NCBI GenBank assembly: GCA_025352795.1
Contig: JANXSF010000013.1
Span: 1-64,000, forward strand
Reading direction: 5' to 3'
DNA from: Acidobacteriota bacterium
GTDB taxonomy: Bacteria > Acidobacteriota > Terriglobia > Bryobacterales > Bryobacteraceae
DNA length: 64,000 nt
In this document: piece by piece, positions 47,378-55,603 of the stretch
How positions within the stretch are numbered: the first letter of the stretch is position 1
Layout: each line of letters begins with the position of its first letter
Program-made: the position numbers and the translations under genes
The notes under the pieces: model-generated
Database searches by the model: none
Told to the model about the DNA's origin: nothing
Seen by the model: the letters and a program-made list of their open reading frames with translations, nothing else

Positions 47378-47794
47378 TCATGCGTCATTATTCCGAAGGA
47401 AAGGGGTTAGGGCCGCCACCAGATCATCAGGCAACGGATGCGAGCTCTGCGTCTTGGCTGACATGCAGGCAATCACTTCTTTCGCCGCGGCCACTTCCAC
47501 ATCCTCTTTGCGAATGGAAAATCCCAAGGTGTACGATGCCCGACCGATGCGCTCCACCCAGACATGAATATCCATCAGGTCATCGCAAATCAGAGGAGCC
47601 TTATAATCAGCCTCTACGCGCACTCGGGGATATTTCAAATCACTGAACGGCATCTGGCTGAAGGGTCGTCCAATGGAACGGAAAAATTCCATCTCCGCTG
47701 CTTCCACATGTCGAAACAGAGCGCTGTAGTGGATGCGCCCACTGGCGTCGGTATCGACAAAAAGCAGGCGCGTCCTCCAAATAAAATCAGCCAT
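47378..47794 (-). CDS. YbgC-like acyl-CoA thioesterase
   Basis: A 138-residue hotdog-fold thioesterase that should hydrolyse acyl-CoA thioesters. The catalytic Asp is in FVDTDASGRIHYSALFRHVE, a standard 4HBT motif, and the later VWVERIGRASYTLGFSI strand and ACMSAKT segment fit. The ATG at 47794 is chosen over a TTG two codons earlier because AAAGGGTGA is better spaced. It is 13 bp downstream of the DUF6526 gene, hence probably one transcript. Confidence 0.88.
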   Translation of the reverse strand: MADFIWRTRLLFVDTDASGRIHYSALFRHVEAAEMEFFRSIGRPFSQMPFSDLKYPRVRVEADYKAPLICDDLMDIHVWVERIGRASYTLGFSIRKEDVEVAAAKEVIACMSAKTQSSHPLPDDLVAALTPFLRNNDA

Positions 47795-47807
47795 GCTCAA
47801 TCACCCT

Positions 47808-48248
47808 TTACGCACGATCAAAATCAGCGCGCCAGTTCTTCACAGCCTTTTTAATATCGTCCTGGGCCATGCCAGTATCGGCTGCTTTCTTCGCCAAGTC
47901 CAGGAACTCAGCATCGGAAGCAAAGCGCAGGCCTACGATCTGCTTTACAGTAAGGCGCGAATCCAACAGCTTGCCAGTAAGAACAAAATGGCGCAGATTT
48001 TCTTCAGCTCGAATGGCACGGTCCTGCACTTTTAACGCAAACGTTCGGGCGAAAAGAGCAGCACCCATAGTGCTGATGCTCAGTGCCAGAATCAGAGATG
48101 CGCTGTACAAACGTTGATGGTCATCCCATGACTTATAGAGGTTCACGCAAGACCCCAGGAACGTGGCCAGAGTCAGCACCAGAATGAACAGGAAACCGGG
48201 CACGCGCATGGCGTGATTTTCATAATTTTGAGTGGGCATAGCACTCAT
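47808..48248 (-). CDS. DUF6526-type membrane protein
   Basis: A 146-residue protein starting MSAMPTQNYENHAMRVPGF, followed by two membrane helices (FILVLTLATFLGSCVNLY and LYSASLILALSISTMGAALF) and a cytoplasmic helical domain (RAEENLRHFVLTG ... IVGLRFASDAEFLDLAKKA). The family is uncharacterised. Start is the first ATG, possibly the third codon downstream. It precedes the thioesterase gene and is divergent from dgoD-like. Confidence 0.8.
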   Translation of the reverse strand: MSAMPTQNYENHAMRVPGFLFILVLTLATFLGSCVNLYKSWDDHQRLYSASLILALSISTMGAALFARTFALKVQDRAIRAEENLRHFVLTGKLLDSRLTVKQIVGLRFASDAEFLDLAKKAADTGMAQDDIKKAVKNWRADFDRA

Positions 48249-48276
48249 GATCGCACTTCTCTACACTTAGAACTGA

Positions 48277-49440
48277 ATGAAAATCACTCGCATCACAACC
48301 AAAGTGGTCCACGCCCGCATGCGCAACTGGATCTTCGTCAAAGTGGAAACGGATCAGCCGGGCCTGTACGGTTGGGGTGAGGCCACTTTGGAATGGAAAA
48401 CCAAAGGAGTTGTCGGAGCCATTGAGGATCTGGCGGTGCTGCTGATTGGCAAAGATCCACGCCGCATCGAACATTTGTGGCAGATCATGCATCGGCAATA
48501 TTTCTGGCGCGGGGGAATTTACAACTACACTGCCATCAGCGGCATTGACCAGGCACTGTGGGATATTAAGGGTAAAGAAGTCGGCAAGCCCGTGGCGGAA
48601 TTGTTGGGCGGACCGGTGCGCGATACTCTGCGATTTTACGACCACCTGGGCGGCGGCAACTTGGAATCTATTTACCAGACCATTGAACCCACACAGTTCG
48701 CCGAACGGATGCTGGCGTCTATTGAAGAGGGGTTCACTGCCGTCAAATCACTGCCCATTCCCGTGGCCGAAATGATTGAAAGTCCAAGTGTGCTGAAGCG
48801 CGCCGCCAAAGCGGTGGAAGCCATGCGTCTGGCCGCCGGGGACGACGTGGATATTATGATTGACGTCCATGCCCGCACCACGCCCGCCGCCGCCATTCAA
48901 TTTGGGCACATTCTGGAAGATTTCAATATTTATTGGTTTGAAGAACCCGTTGCACCGGAAAATATTGAAGCGCTACGCCGTGTCAGCCAGGCTTTGAAAA
49001 TCCCCATCGCCACAGGCGAGCGGCTGGTTGGGCGCTGGGAATTTCGCGAGCTCTTCGAAAAGCAGGCCTGCGCCATTATTCAGCCAGACGCCTCTCATTG
49101 CGGGGGCATCAGCGAAGTGCGTCGCATCGCCGCCATGGCTGAAACTTACAACATCGCCGTGGCCTGTCACAATCCCCAAGGTCCTATTTCAACCGCTGCT
49201 TGCACGCAACTGGGATTCGCCATTCCTAATTATCTTATTCAGGAACAGGTGCGCAGTGACGTCCCCTGGCGCGGCGATGTAGTGCAGACTCCAGTGGCCG
49301 TGATCAAAGGGCACGCCGTGGCCCCAACTGCCCCTGGACTGGGCATCGACGTGAATGAAGCGGAAGCGAATAAGCATCCCTGGCAGCAGGAAGTGATGAT
49401 GGATTGCTTCCATCGCGACGGCTCCGTGGCCGACTGGTAA
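48277..49440 (+). CDS. dgoD: D-galactonate dehydratase-like enolase-superfamily enzyme
   Basis: A 387-residue sugar-acid dehydratase. The metal ligands Asp196 (MIDVHAR), Glu222 (WFEEP) and Glu248 (ATGERL), and the catalytic bases His198 and His298 (VACHNP), match the galactonate-dehydratase pattern exactly. It would remove water from D-galactonate, giving 2-keto-3-deoxy-galactonate. Related mannonate or gluconate dehydratases are possible. No aldolase or kinase for the product is adjacent; it faces the porin operon. Confidence 0.86.
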   Translation: MKITRITTKVVHARMRNWIFVKVETDQPGLYGWGEATLEWKTKGVVGAIEDLAVLLIGKDPRRIEHLWQIMHRQYFWRGGIYNYTAISGIDQALWDIKGKEVGKPVAELLGGPVRDTLRFYDHLGGGNLESIYQTIEPTQFAERMLASIEEGFTAVKSLPIPVAEMIESPSVLKRAAKAVEAMRLAAGDDVDIMIDVHARTTPAAAIQFGHILEDFNIYWFEEPVAPENIEALRRVSQALKIPIATGERLVGRWEFRELFEKQACAIIQPDASHCGGISEVRRIAAMAETYNIAVACHNPQGPISTAACTQLGFAIPNYLIQEQVRSDVPWRGDVVQTPVAVIKGHAVAPTAPGLGIDVNEAEANKHPWQQEVMMDCFHRDGSVADW

Positions 49441-49449
49441 CTTATCGAT

Positions 49450-49479
49450 TTGACAACCAATGAAACCATGCCTTACACT
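49450..49479 (+). promoter_or_regulatory. Sigma-70-like promoter of the porin operon
   Basis: TTGACA (49450-49455) and TACACT (49474-49479) with an 18-bp spacer. The ATG follows only 11 nt after the -10 box, so the message would have almost no leader. Confidence 0.5.
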
Positions 49480-49490
49480 TAAACTTAACT

Positions 49491-50819
49491 ATGGTTAAGT
49501 TTATAGCGAAAGCTACGGTATTTCTGTTTGCCATCCAATTATTAACCGCCCAAGTCTCCACTGATTTTGAACGCCGCCTTGCCGATCTTGAAAAAAAGAT
49601 GCAGCAGTTGGATCCGTCGTACAAGCCCTTGGATGCAGCGGCCAACCTGGAATCACGGTTCGCTCGGTTAGAGGCCTTGGTGTCGGAACTTCTCACGAAG
49701 AAAGCTCCGATTTTGGCCGCCGCCATCGAACCGCGTGTAGTGTCAGTGCCAGTGCCGACGCCCTTGGAACCCACCGGTGAAACTCGACTTCCCGTGGCTG
49801 GCTACATGGATTTCCACGTCAATAAGGATCGTGGGGAACCGTTCCGACCAGATTTCCACCGCTTTGTTCTACTCTTCGGCCACAGCTTTTCGCAACGCAT
49901 CAAATTTTGGAGCGAGCTGGAAATTGAACACTCCCTGGTTGAAGGTGGCGAAGCCAAAGGGGAAGTGGCACTGGAACAGGCTTACCTTGATTTCCTGATC
50001 AAGCCCTATTTCAACATTCGCGCGGGCATGATGCTTACTCCGGTGGGCATCACCAATGAACGGCATGAACCTCCGTCATTTAATGGAGTGGAACGGCCAT
50101 TTGTGGAAACGTTGATTATCCCCACCACTTGGCGGGAATTAGGCTTTGGACTCACTGGCGATCTGGGCCGTGGATTTCGGTATCGCGCCTACATGACCTC
50201 AGCGCTGGACGCCGCCCGGTTCGACGCGGAAACGGGCATTGCCGGTGGCCGCACTTCTGGTTTCGATTCGTCGTTCCGCAATCCAGCCAAGGTGGCCCGT
50301 CTTGAGTTTGCCGGAGTTCGTCGCTTAACCGTGGGCACCAGCATCTATTCAGGACATGCCGGATTCAACCTGCGCGGATTGAACCCTCGTGTGACCATCT
50401 CCGAAGTGGATGCCCGTTACAGTTGGAAGCGGTTCGACGTTCGCGGGTTGTTCGCCAACACCTGGCTCAAAGGCGCAGGCGAACTGAACCACAGCCTGCA
50501 ACAGAGCACTGGGGCCAGTCCGAACATTGCCAGCCAAATGCGTGGCTATTATCTGGAACCCGGGGTGCATGTTTTGCCCGCGCGCATCCGGCAGGACTTG
50601 ATCCTGTTTGGACGATACGAAAAATACAATACGCAGCAACAGATGCCCCAAGGTTTTGTGCCGCTGCTGCAATTTGACCGCACGGCCTGGGTCACCGGGG
50701 TGACCTATAAACCCAACGCCGATGTGGCCATAAAGTTCGACTATGTTTTTAACCGCAACGCCAGCCAAGTGGTGAAGCCGGTGGATGGAATTAATTTTGG
50801 AATTGGATGGTGGTTCTAA
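49491..50819 (+). CDS. Outer-membrane porin, phosphate-selective-porin-like
   Basis: A 442-residue porin: signal peptide (FIAKATVFLFAIQLLTAQ), an N-terminal coiled coil (DFERRLADLEKKMQQLD) and a 16-strand-like barrel containing VNKDRGEPFRPDFHRFVLLFGHSF, RAGMMLTPVGITNERHEPP and the C-terminal GINFGIGWWF. It resembles OprO/OprP-type porins, which typically have a coiled-coil N-terminus and a Phe end. It starts an operon with the CuA protein and a di-heme protein, so its cargo may relate to copper or to their substrate, but the solute is unknown. Confidence 0.85.
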   Translation: MVKFIAKATVFLFAIQLLTAQVSTDFERRLADLEKKMQQLDPSYKPLDAAANLESRFARLEALVSELLTKKAPILAAAIEPRVVSVPVPTPLEPTGETRLPVAGYMDFHVNKDRGEPFRPDFHRFVLLFGHSFSQRIKFWSELEIEHSLVEGGEAKGEVALEQAYLDFLIKPYFNIRAGMMLTPVGITNERHEPPSFNGVERPFVETLIIPTTWRELGFGLTGDLGRGFRYRAYMTSALDAARFDAETGIAGGRTSGFDSSFRNPAKVARLEFAGVRRLTVGTSIYSGHAGFNLRGLNPRVTISEVDARYSWKRFDVRGLFANTWLKGAGELNHSLQQSTGASPNIASQMRGYYLEPGVHVLPARIRQDLILFGRYEKYNTQQQMPQGFVPLLQFDRTAWVTGVTYKPNADVAIKFDYVFNRNASQVVKPVDGINFGIGWWF

Positions 50820-51182
50820 ATGAAATTGTTTGCCCTACTCATGATCACGCTGGCGGCCTATGGCCAATCACCCGCCGATAAGAAACCGACCAAGACCATC
50901 TCCATTGTGGCCGAACGATTCACATTCAATCCTGCAAGGATCACGGTGAAGCCCGGGGAACTGGTTGAATTTATTTTGACCAGTGACGACACAGGCCATG
51001 GGTTTCGAATTCCATCGGCAGGGATAGACGTGGCCATACCGCCACGCAGCCAGGGTGAAATCCGGGTTCGATTTCAGGCACCAGAAAGCGGCCAGGTGGT
51101 TTTTGAATGTTCCAGACCCTGTGGTGCTGGTCATAACCTGATGCGCGGAACAATCAGCATCAAAGGAAAAAAGGCTGCATGA
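50820..51182 (+). CDS. Small exported CuA-type cupredoxin
   Basis: A 120-residue protein with a signal peptide (MKLFALLMITLAAYG) and a single cupredoxin domain. The full set of CuA ligands of cytochrome oxidase subunit II is present in order: His60, Cys97, Cys101, His105, Met108, with spacings C-x3-C-x3-H-x2-M. It lacks the membrane helices and the rest of subunit II, so it would be a soluble binuclear-copper electron carrier. It starts immediately after the porin stop and overlaps the next gene by 4 bp. Confidence 0.83.
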   Translation: MKLFALLMITLAAYGQSPADKKPTKTISIVAERFTFNPARITVKPGELVEFILTSDDTGHGFRIPSAGIDVAIPPRSQGEIRVRFQAPESGQVVFECSRPCGAGHNLMRGTISIKGKKAA

Positions 51183-52342
51183 AATCGCGCATTTTACTGG
51201 CTTTTTCTGTTCTTTTAAGCTTCGGGCAAACTGCTGGGGATCGGGTGCTGCCCGGTAGTCCATTACCCGGCATCCGTTCTAGGGAACTGGAATTGTTCCG
51301 GCTGGGGCTGGAAGATTTCATTGCGATTGAAACGGCAGAGGACGGTTTGGGACCATCGTTTAACGGAAATAGTTGCGCCTCCTGCCATAGTGTCCCGGCT
51401 GTCGGCGGCATCAGCACCATGACCGAAGTCCGTGCAGGCCATCGCGATGAAGACGGCAAATTTACAGTTTTGAACGGCGGCACTTTGTATCATTTATTTT
51501 CTATTCCGCCGCACCAATGCCAAGTGCAAATCCCCGCTGAAGCCAACGTGATTGCCAGACGTGCGCCCATCGCATTATTCGGCGATGGCCTGATTGAAGC
51601 CATTCCAGACCAGACCATCATTGCTCTGGAAGATCCTGAGGATCGCGATGGAGATGGTGTAAAAGGGAGAGCCGCGCGATTGACCGATGTGGCCACCGGA
51701 CACCCCCGAATTGGACGCTTCGGATGGAAGGCGCAGCACGCCACGCTACTGGCCTTCAGTGCCGATGCTTATATGAATGAAATGGGCATTACCAATGACC
51801 TGTTTCGCGAAGAGGCGGCGCTGGGGATCACTCCGGAACAGTTGAAGCGATGCAGTCCGAAGCGCGGCATTGAGGATGTCCGCAATCGCCGCACGGGCCT
51901 TCGCAGCATCGACAATTTCGAGAACTTTATGCGACTGTTGGCCCCCATTGGTCGCGGTCCCATTGATAGTGAGGTGCGGGCTGGAGATGGTCTGTTCAAG
52001 TCAACCGGCTGTGCCACGTGTCATACGCCACTGTTGATGACCGGACCAAATGTGAACCCTCTGTTCGACAGCCAACGTGTGGAGCTGTATGCCGATTTAC
52101 TTCTGCATAACATCGGCACTGGGGATGGCATTGAACAGGAACCAGCTACTGGGGAAGAGATTCGCACACCAGCATTGTGGGGCCTACGTTTCCGCCGTTC
52201 GCTACTGCACGATGGCAGCGCCGCTACTGCGGAAGAAGCGATTCGTCGTCATGGTGGGGAAGCAAAGCGGGCCTTGGATCGGTTCACTGAATTGACGGAT
52301 AAGGATCGTCGGGCCTTGATTCATTTCCTGGACTCGTTGTAG
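51179..52342 (+). CDS. Di-heme oxidoreductase (DUF1111 family)
   Basis: A 387-residue exported protein, signal peptide MKSRILLAFSVLLSFGQTAG, with two heme motifs CASCH (66-70) and CATCH (278-282). The segment GPSFNGNSCASCHSVPAVGG and the late LWGLRFRRSLLHDG match the DUF1111 di-heme family related to MauG/peroxidases. It likely accepts electrons from, or gives them to, the preceding CuA protein. The substrate is unknown. Its last 59 bp overlap the convergent hypothetical gene at 52284. Confidence 0.87.
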   Translation: MKSRILLAFSVLLSFGQTAGDRVLPGSPLPGIRSRELELFRLGLEDFIAIETAEDGLGPSFNGNSCASCHSVPAVGGISTMTEVRAGHRDEDGKFTVLNGGTLYHLFSIPPHQCQVQIPAEANVIARRAPIALFGDGLIEAIPDQTIIALEDPEDRDGDGVKGRAARLTDVATGHPRIGRFGWKAQHATLLAFSADAYMNEMGITNDLFREEAALGITPEQLKRCSPKRGIEDVRNRRTGLRSIDNFENFMRLLAPIGRGPIDSEVRAGDGLFKSTGCATCHTPLLMTGPNVNPLFDSQRVELYADLLLHNIGTGDGIEQEPATGEEIRTPALWGLRFRRSLLHDGSAATAEEAIRRHGGEAKRALDRFTELTDKDRRALIHFLDSL

Positions 52343-52805
52343 TTACTTCCCTTGTGTACAGCCGCGTCAACTGAGTTTCAAAGGGTGGAAAAGCGACGCC
52401 AAACCACCATTCCTCAACAGCCAAACATCCAGGCAAATGGTCGGGTAGATGGGCGATTAGTTCCGGATAGCCCTTATCGTCTTCCCCTACATCGATGGAA
52501 ATTTGCCGCGTTCCGTCAACCAAAGCTACACAGATATAGTCAACGGCCCAGCAGTCTCGCTTATACGCAAACACCACACTGATTTGCGGCCAATTGAGTT
52601 GTACCGTGGCTGTTGGGTGGATCAGAGTGAGGCCAGTCGCGTCAAAGCTTATGGTGCGTGGAACAACCACCCGTCCAGCCCGGAGGCGGGACCACCACAA
52701 TGCGAGCTTCGATAGGAACTCCAATCCCTCAATTATGCCAGGGGCTGCGCAAGTGTTGACCGCTTGAAGACGCCTAAGCTTGTCGTTTTTCCTAATTGCA
52801 GACAA
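52284..52805 (-). CDS. Protein of unknown function with hydrophobic core
   Basis: A 173-residue frame whose composition and flow look coding: ALWWSRLRAGRVVVPRTISFD, LVDGTRQISIDVGEDDKGYPEL and LPGCLAVEEWWFGVAFPPF. I do not recognise a family. It would overlap the di-heme gene convergently by 59 bp and ends in SRPDDPYPSIQ. It precedes no clear partner, lying 2 bp downstream of the CopG stop. A chance frame is possible but the length and composition argue against it. Confidence 0.55.
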   Translation of the reverse strand: MSAIRKNDKLRRLQAVNTCAAPGIIEGLEFLSKLALWWSRLRAGRVVVPRTISFDATGLTLIHPTATVQLNWPQISVVFAYKRDCWAVDYICVALVDGTRQISIDVGEDDKGYPELIAHLPDHLPGCLAVEEWWFGVAFPPFETQLTRLYTREVTTTSPGNESRPDDPYPSIQ

Positions 52806-52807
52806 GA

Positions 52808-53080
52808 CTACGCTTGTCTGGCCTTCTGCGCCAAATAGTGCTGATCCAAAGCTTGACGAACCAATGTCTTAATGACCGCCTGTCGGCTAACGTTCAAATC
52901 CTCAGCCGCAGTGTCCAGTTCCTTCAGCATAGTTTGGGTGAGGTCCACGTTCACACGCTGAATGGGCTGTACCATTCGTCCTTCACCTCTATAAAAATTC
53001 ATGATGTTCTTCCCTTGATCCGCCATGGTAGCGATGGCCTCAGCGGAAGTGGTTTTTTTTACTTCAGATGTTTTTTTCAT
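52808..53080 (-). CDS. CopG-type antitoxin partnering BrnT
   Basis: A 90-residue protein whose C-terminal half is a ribbon-helix-helix fold: IQRVNVDLTQTMLKELDTAAEDL then VSRQAVIKTLVRQALD. It should bind the toxin through its N-terminal region and repress its own operon. It overlaps the toxin gene by 17 bp on the same strand, downstream of it. A perfect palindrome before the operon is a candidate operator. Classical BrnA sequences differ, so this is a CopG-like substitute. Confidence 0.8.
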   Translation of the reverse strand: MKKTSEVKKTTSAEAIATMADQGKNIMNFYRGEGRMVQPIQRVNVDLTQTMLKELDTAAEDLNVSRQAVIKTLVRQALDQHYLAQKARQA

Positions 53081-53306
53081 ATAAACAGACCTCCCCTTGC
53101 GTGGACTTCCAAAGTGTCACCAAGTGTCGGAATTCGCCTTCGCTGTCTACTCGAAATTCCAGAACAACAGTGTACAAGCGTTCCCCAACCCATCCAATCA
53201 CAAAATATTGCTCCGGATCATCGGACCGTTGATCAAGCCAATATGGCCGATCGAACAACTCCTGCGCTTCTTCAAACCCGATGCCGCGATTTGGATTAGC
53301 CCGCAA
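53064..53306 (-). CDS. BrnT-like toxin, possibly N-terminally frameshifted
   Basis: An 80-residue protein of the BrnT/DUF497 RNase-fold toxin family: NRGIGFEEAQELFDRPYW, VIGWVGERLYTVVLEFR, then HLVTLWKSTQGEVCLYEKN. It begins at TTG 53306, with AAAGGGG 7 nt upstream as ribosome site. The family usually starts with an M-x-F-x-W-D-P segment; an out-of-frame ATG at 53341 reads MRFSFDPKG and would join the main frame if one base were added at the GGGG run (53314-53317). So the start is either this TTG with the first strand missing or a frameshifted gene. Toxic activity is not certain. Confidence 0.75.
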   Translation of the reverse strand: MRANPNRGIGFEEAQELFDRPYWLDQRSDDPEQYFVIGWVGERLYTVVLEFRVDSEGEFRHLVTLWKSTQGEVCLYEKNI

Positions 53307-53339
53307 AAGCTTGCCCCTTTAGGGTCGAAGCTGAAACGC

Positions 53340-53364
53340 ATTTGGTATAACTGTTATACCAAAT
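53340..53364. promoter_or_regulatory. Perfect 12-bp-arm palindrome before the toxin-antitoxin operon
   Basis: Arms ATTTGGTATAAC (53340-53351) and GTTATACCAAAT (53353-53364) with one central base. Within it, TATAAC can serve as a -10 box on the minus strand. A ribbon-helix-helix dimer binding here would block transcription, so this is a likely autoregulatory operator. It overlaps the ATG at 53341. Confidence 0.7.
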
Positions 53365-53401
53365 TGGAACAACCTTGACCAAGCAGCAGCCTATTCGAAA
53401 A

Positions 53402-53434
53402 AACAAACACCGGGCGAGTGGCCCGGTGTTTGTT
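53402..53434 (-). terminator. Rho-independent terminator of the radical SAM gene
   Basis: Perfect 14-bp arms AACAAACACCGGGC (53402-53415) and GCCCGGTGTTTGTT (53421-53434) with GAGTG between. On the minus strand a T-run follows (plus-strand A-run at 53398-53403). It lies 28 bp beyond the radical SAM stop and before the promoter of the toxin operon. Confidence 0.88.
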
Positions 53435-53461
53435 GACAACCTTCACTGATGCAAGAAGTAA

Positions 53462-55603
53462 TTAATCCCCGAAGGAACCAACCGCCTTCTCTTGTTCTTT
53501 TTCCACCATAGGAACTGGCTTCACCGCAGCAGCCGGGGCGATTCCGCCCATGCCGCCGATTGCGCCGAGTGGCACAAATCCTGCCGGAGCAGGCTGTTCA
53601 CCCAACACGTTCTCGCGGTACAACTTTGCCATATGGGAGTTGTATGCGGTTTCCTTGATCTTCTCATCCCGAGCCCGAACCTTTTCTTCCCGAGCGTTCT
53701 TCGCGATACCCACGGAATCCAGATCATGCTGCTGTTCTTTCTGCACATCTTCTTCGCGCAGAACCAGTTTGGTCAGATTTTCTTCCAACTTCACTTTCTT
53801 CCCACCAGCGAAGATTTCGTGACGTCCATGCTCGTCGTACCACTTGGTGAGTGTCGCCGTCATGTGCATCTTTTCGATGATGTTGCGCCAGCCCACGCCC
53901 GTGTTGTAAGCGCAGAAGCTGATTTCACCTTGCTGCGTGGCGTACGGGATAATGCATTGTTCCGTGCGGCGGAAATCGTAGTTGAACAAATCCTGGAACC
54001 ACATACCAGCGATGAAAAGGAAGTTCCAACGGTCAGAACGACGCTTTTCAATATCCTGCTCAGAACGGTCTCCAGTGACCTTGCCGTAATCCTTCTTCGA
54101 CATGCCGAAGCACTTGTCGAACTTCTTCACCATATCGGAAAGTGTAAAGTGTGTGGGAGCCTGGAACGGATCGTAATTGCGCAGCAGGGCCAATGTTACG
54201 CCCAGCACTGAGAATTTCTTGCTGCGGGCGGCATCGTTAATGCGAGCCATGTCTTTAACGAGTTGTTCTGCATTCAGGAATGCCGTTACAGGAACTGCTT
54301 CCTTGGTTTCTTTGTCAATCATCAGCGCCATGCCGATGCCGCAATTCGGGTGGCATCCGCACGATAGCTGACCCCATTCTGCTTGTGGTCCATGAACCAG
54401 ATCAGCAAAATCAGAGAACGTGCTCATGAAGGAAATCGGGAACCAATCGCGAACTGGTTCGCCCAATCCAACCTGATTCTTCACGTCGTGTGCCAGATGG
54501 CTCAGCGTGTAGCGCTGTGCCTGGCGACGTTCGTCGGTAACCGCTTCATCACGACCGGTGAACGATACTGGCTGGAAGCTCAAAAAGCTGATGATTTTAG
54601 GATTGTCCAGTGCGAAGCGAATTACCGCTCCTACCTGTTCGTTGTTGATGCCGTTGACAATGGTGATCACTGGCACAATATCCACGCCTGCGTTGTGCAG
54701 GTTATGAATGGCGCGCAGTTTCACGTCGAACAAGTTGCCTACCAGACGGTGCGAATTAGCTTCATTGCCGATGCCGTCGAATTGCAGGTAAGCGTAGCGA
54801 AGTCCGGCTTCGGCAGCTTGCTTACAGAAATCGACTGACTTGGCGAATTCAATTCCGTTGGTGGCTGCTTGTACTGAGTTGTAACCGACCTTGCGGGAAT
54901 AACGCACTGCATCCAGGAAGTATGGGGAAAGAGTAGGTTCACCACCAGAAAACTGCACTGACATTTGGCGACGCGGTTTGATTTGCGCAGCGTTATCGAG
55001 CATGGTCTTAATGTCTTCCCAGCCCAGTTCATGCACATAGCCAACCTGATTGGCATCCATGAAGCAGGGGTCGCACATCATGTTGCAGCGGTTGGTTAAA
55101 TCAATGGTCAATACCGAACCGCGACCGTGGGTAACGGTGGATGTTCCGTGGTTGTGAAGCTTTTCGTCGTTGTGGGCGCGAATATCGCGGCCTGGGAAGG
55201 TGTCTTCTAAATGTTGGGAGAAGGCAGGATCGATCGACATCAGATCTTCAAAGTCACCATGAATGGGACAATTCTTGACCATCACAATGTGACCGTTTTT
55301 TTCAATGATGCGGGCTTTAATTTCGCCGGGCTTTTCATTGATCAGAATTTTATAATCGCGCTTGCCGTCCAGGATTTCCTGGCGGACTTCTGGAATGCAC
55401 TTGGGGCACAGCGAATCGGTTTCGCGCGGCCAGCCGAGTGTAGGCTTCATTTTTTCGTAAGACTTGAGAAGCGGTTTATCTGACCACTTCGGGGTAAACG
55501 ACGGGTTATTCGGTTTCAGGGAATTGACCGCGTCATACACGTGCCATGCGCCGTTTGCCGCGACTGTAAGCGCCTTTTCAGCGAACTTGATAGCTTTTGC
55601 CAT
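53462..55603 (-). CDS. Large radical SAM enzyme resembling tetraether/membrane-spanning-lipid synthases
   Basis: A 713-residue protein. The radical SAM cluster motif is Cys173, 177, 180 (NRCNMMCDPC), followed by SGGEPTLSP. Extra Cys groups fit more metal sites: Cys66, 69 and 112 (LCPKC ... NCPIHG), Cys415, 417, 421 (SCGCHPNCG), and CIIPYATQQGEISFCAYN near the C-terminus. This arrangement resembles the archaeal Tes enzyme, which joins lipid tails, and its bacterial relatives proposed to make membrane-spanning lipids such as iso-diabolic acid, which many Acidobacteria contain. The last 110 residues are helical and charged. It is monocistronic with its own terminator. Family resemblance is from memory of motifs, so the exact reaction is inferred. 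Confidence 0.72.
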   Translation of the reverse strand: MAKAIKFAEKALTVAANGAWHVYDAVNSLKPNNPSFTPKWSDKPLLKSYEKMKPTLGWPRETDSLCPKCIPEVRQEILDGKRDYKILINEKPGEIKARIIEKNGHIVMVKNCPIHGDFEDLMSIDPAFSQHLEDTFPGRDIRAHNDEKLHNHGTSTVTHGRGSVLTIDLTNRCNMMCDPCFMDANQVGYVHELGWEDIKTMLDNAAQIKPRRQMSVQFSGGEPTLSPYFLDAVRYSRKVGYNSVQAATNGIEFAKSVDFCKQAAEAGLRYAYLQFDGIGNEANSHRLVGNLFDVKLRAIHNLHNAGVDIVPVITIVNGINNEQVGAVIRFALDNPKIISFLSFQPVSFTGRDEAVTDERRQAQRYTLSHLAHDVKNQVGLGEPVRDWFPISFMSTFSDFADLVHGPQAEWGQLSCGCHPNCGIGMALMIDKETKEAVPVTAFLNAEQLVKDMARINDAARSKKFSVLGVTLALLRNYDPFQAPTHFTLSDMVKKFDKCFGMSKKDYGKVTGDRSEQDIEKRRSDRWNFLFIAGMWFQDLFNYDFRRTEQCIIPYATQQGEISFCAYNTGVGWRNIIEKMHMTATLTKWYDEHGRHEIFAGGKKVKLEENLTKLVLREEDVQKEQQHDLDSVGIAKNAREEKVRARDEKIKETAYNSHMAKLYRENVLGEQPAPAGFVPLGAIGGMGGIAPAAAVKPVPMVEKEQEKAVGSFGD

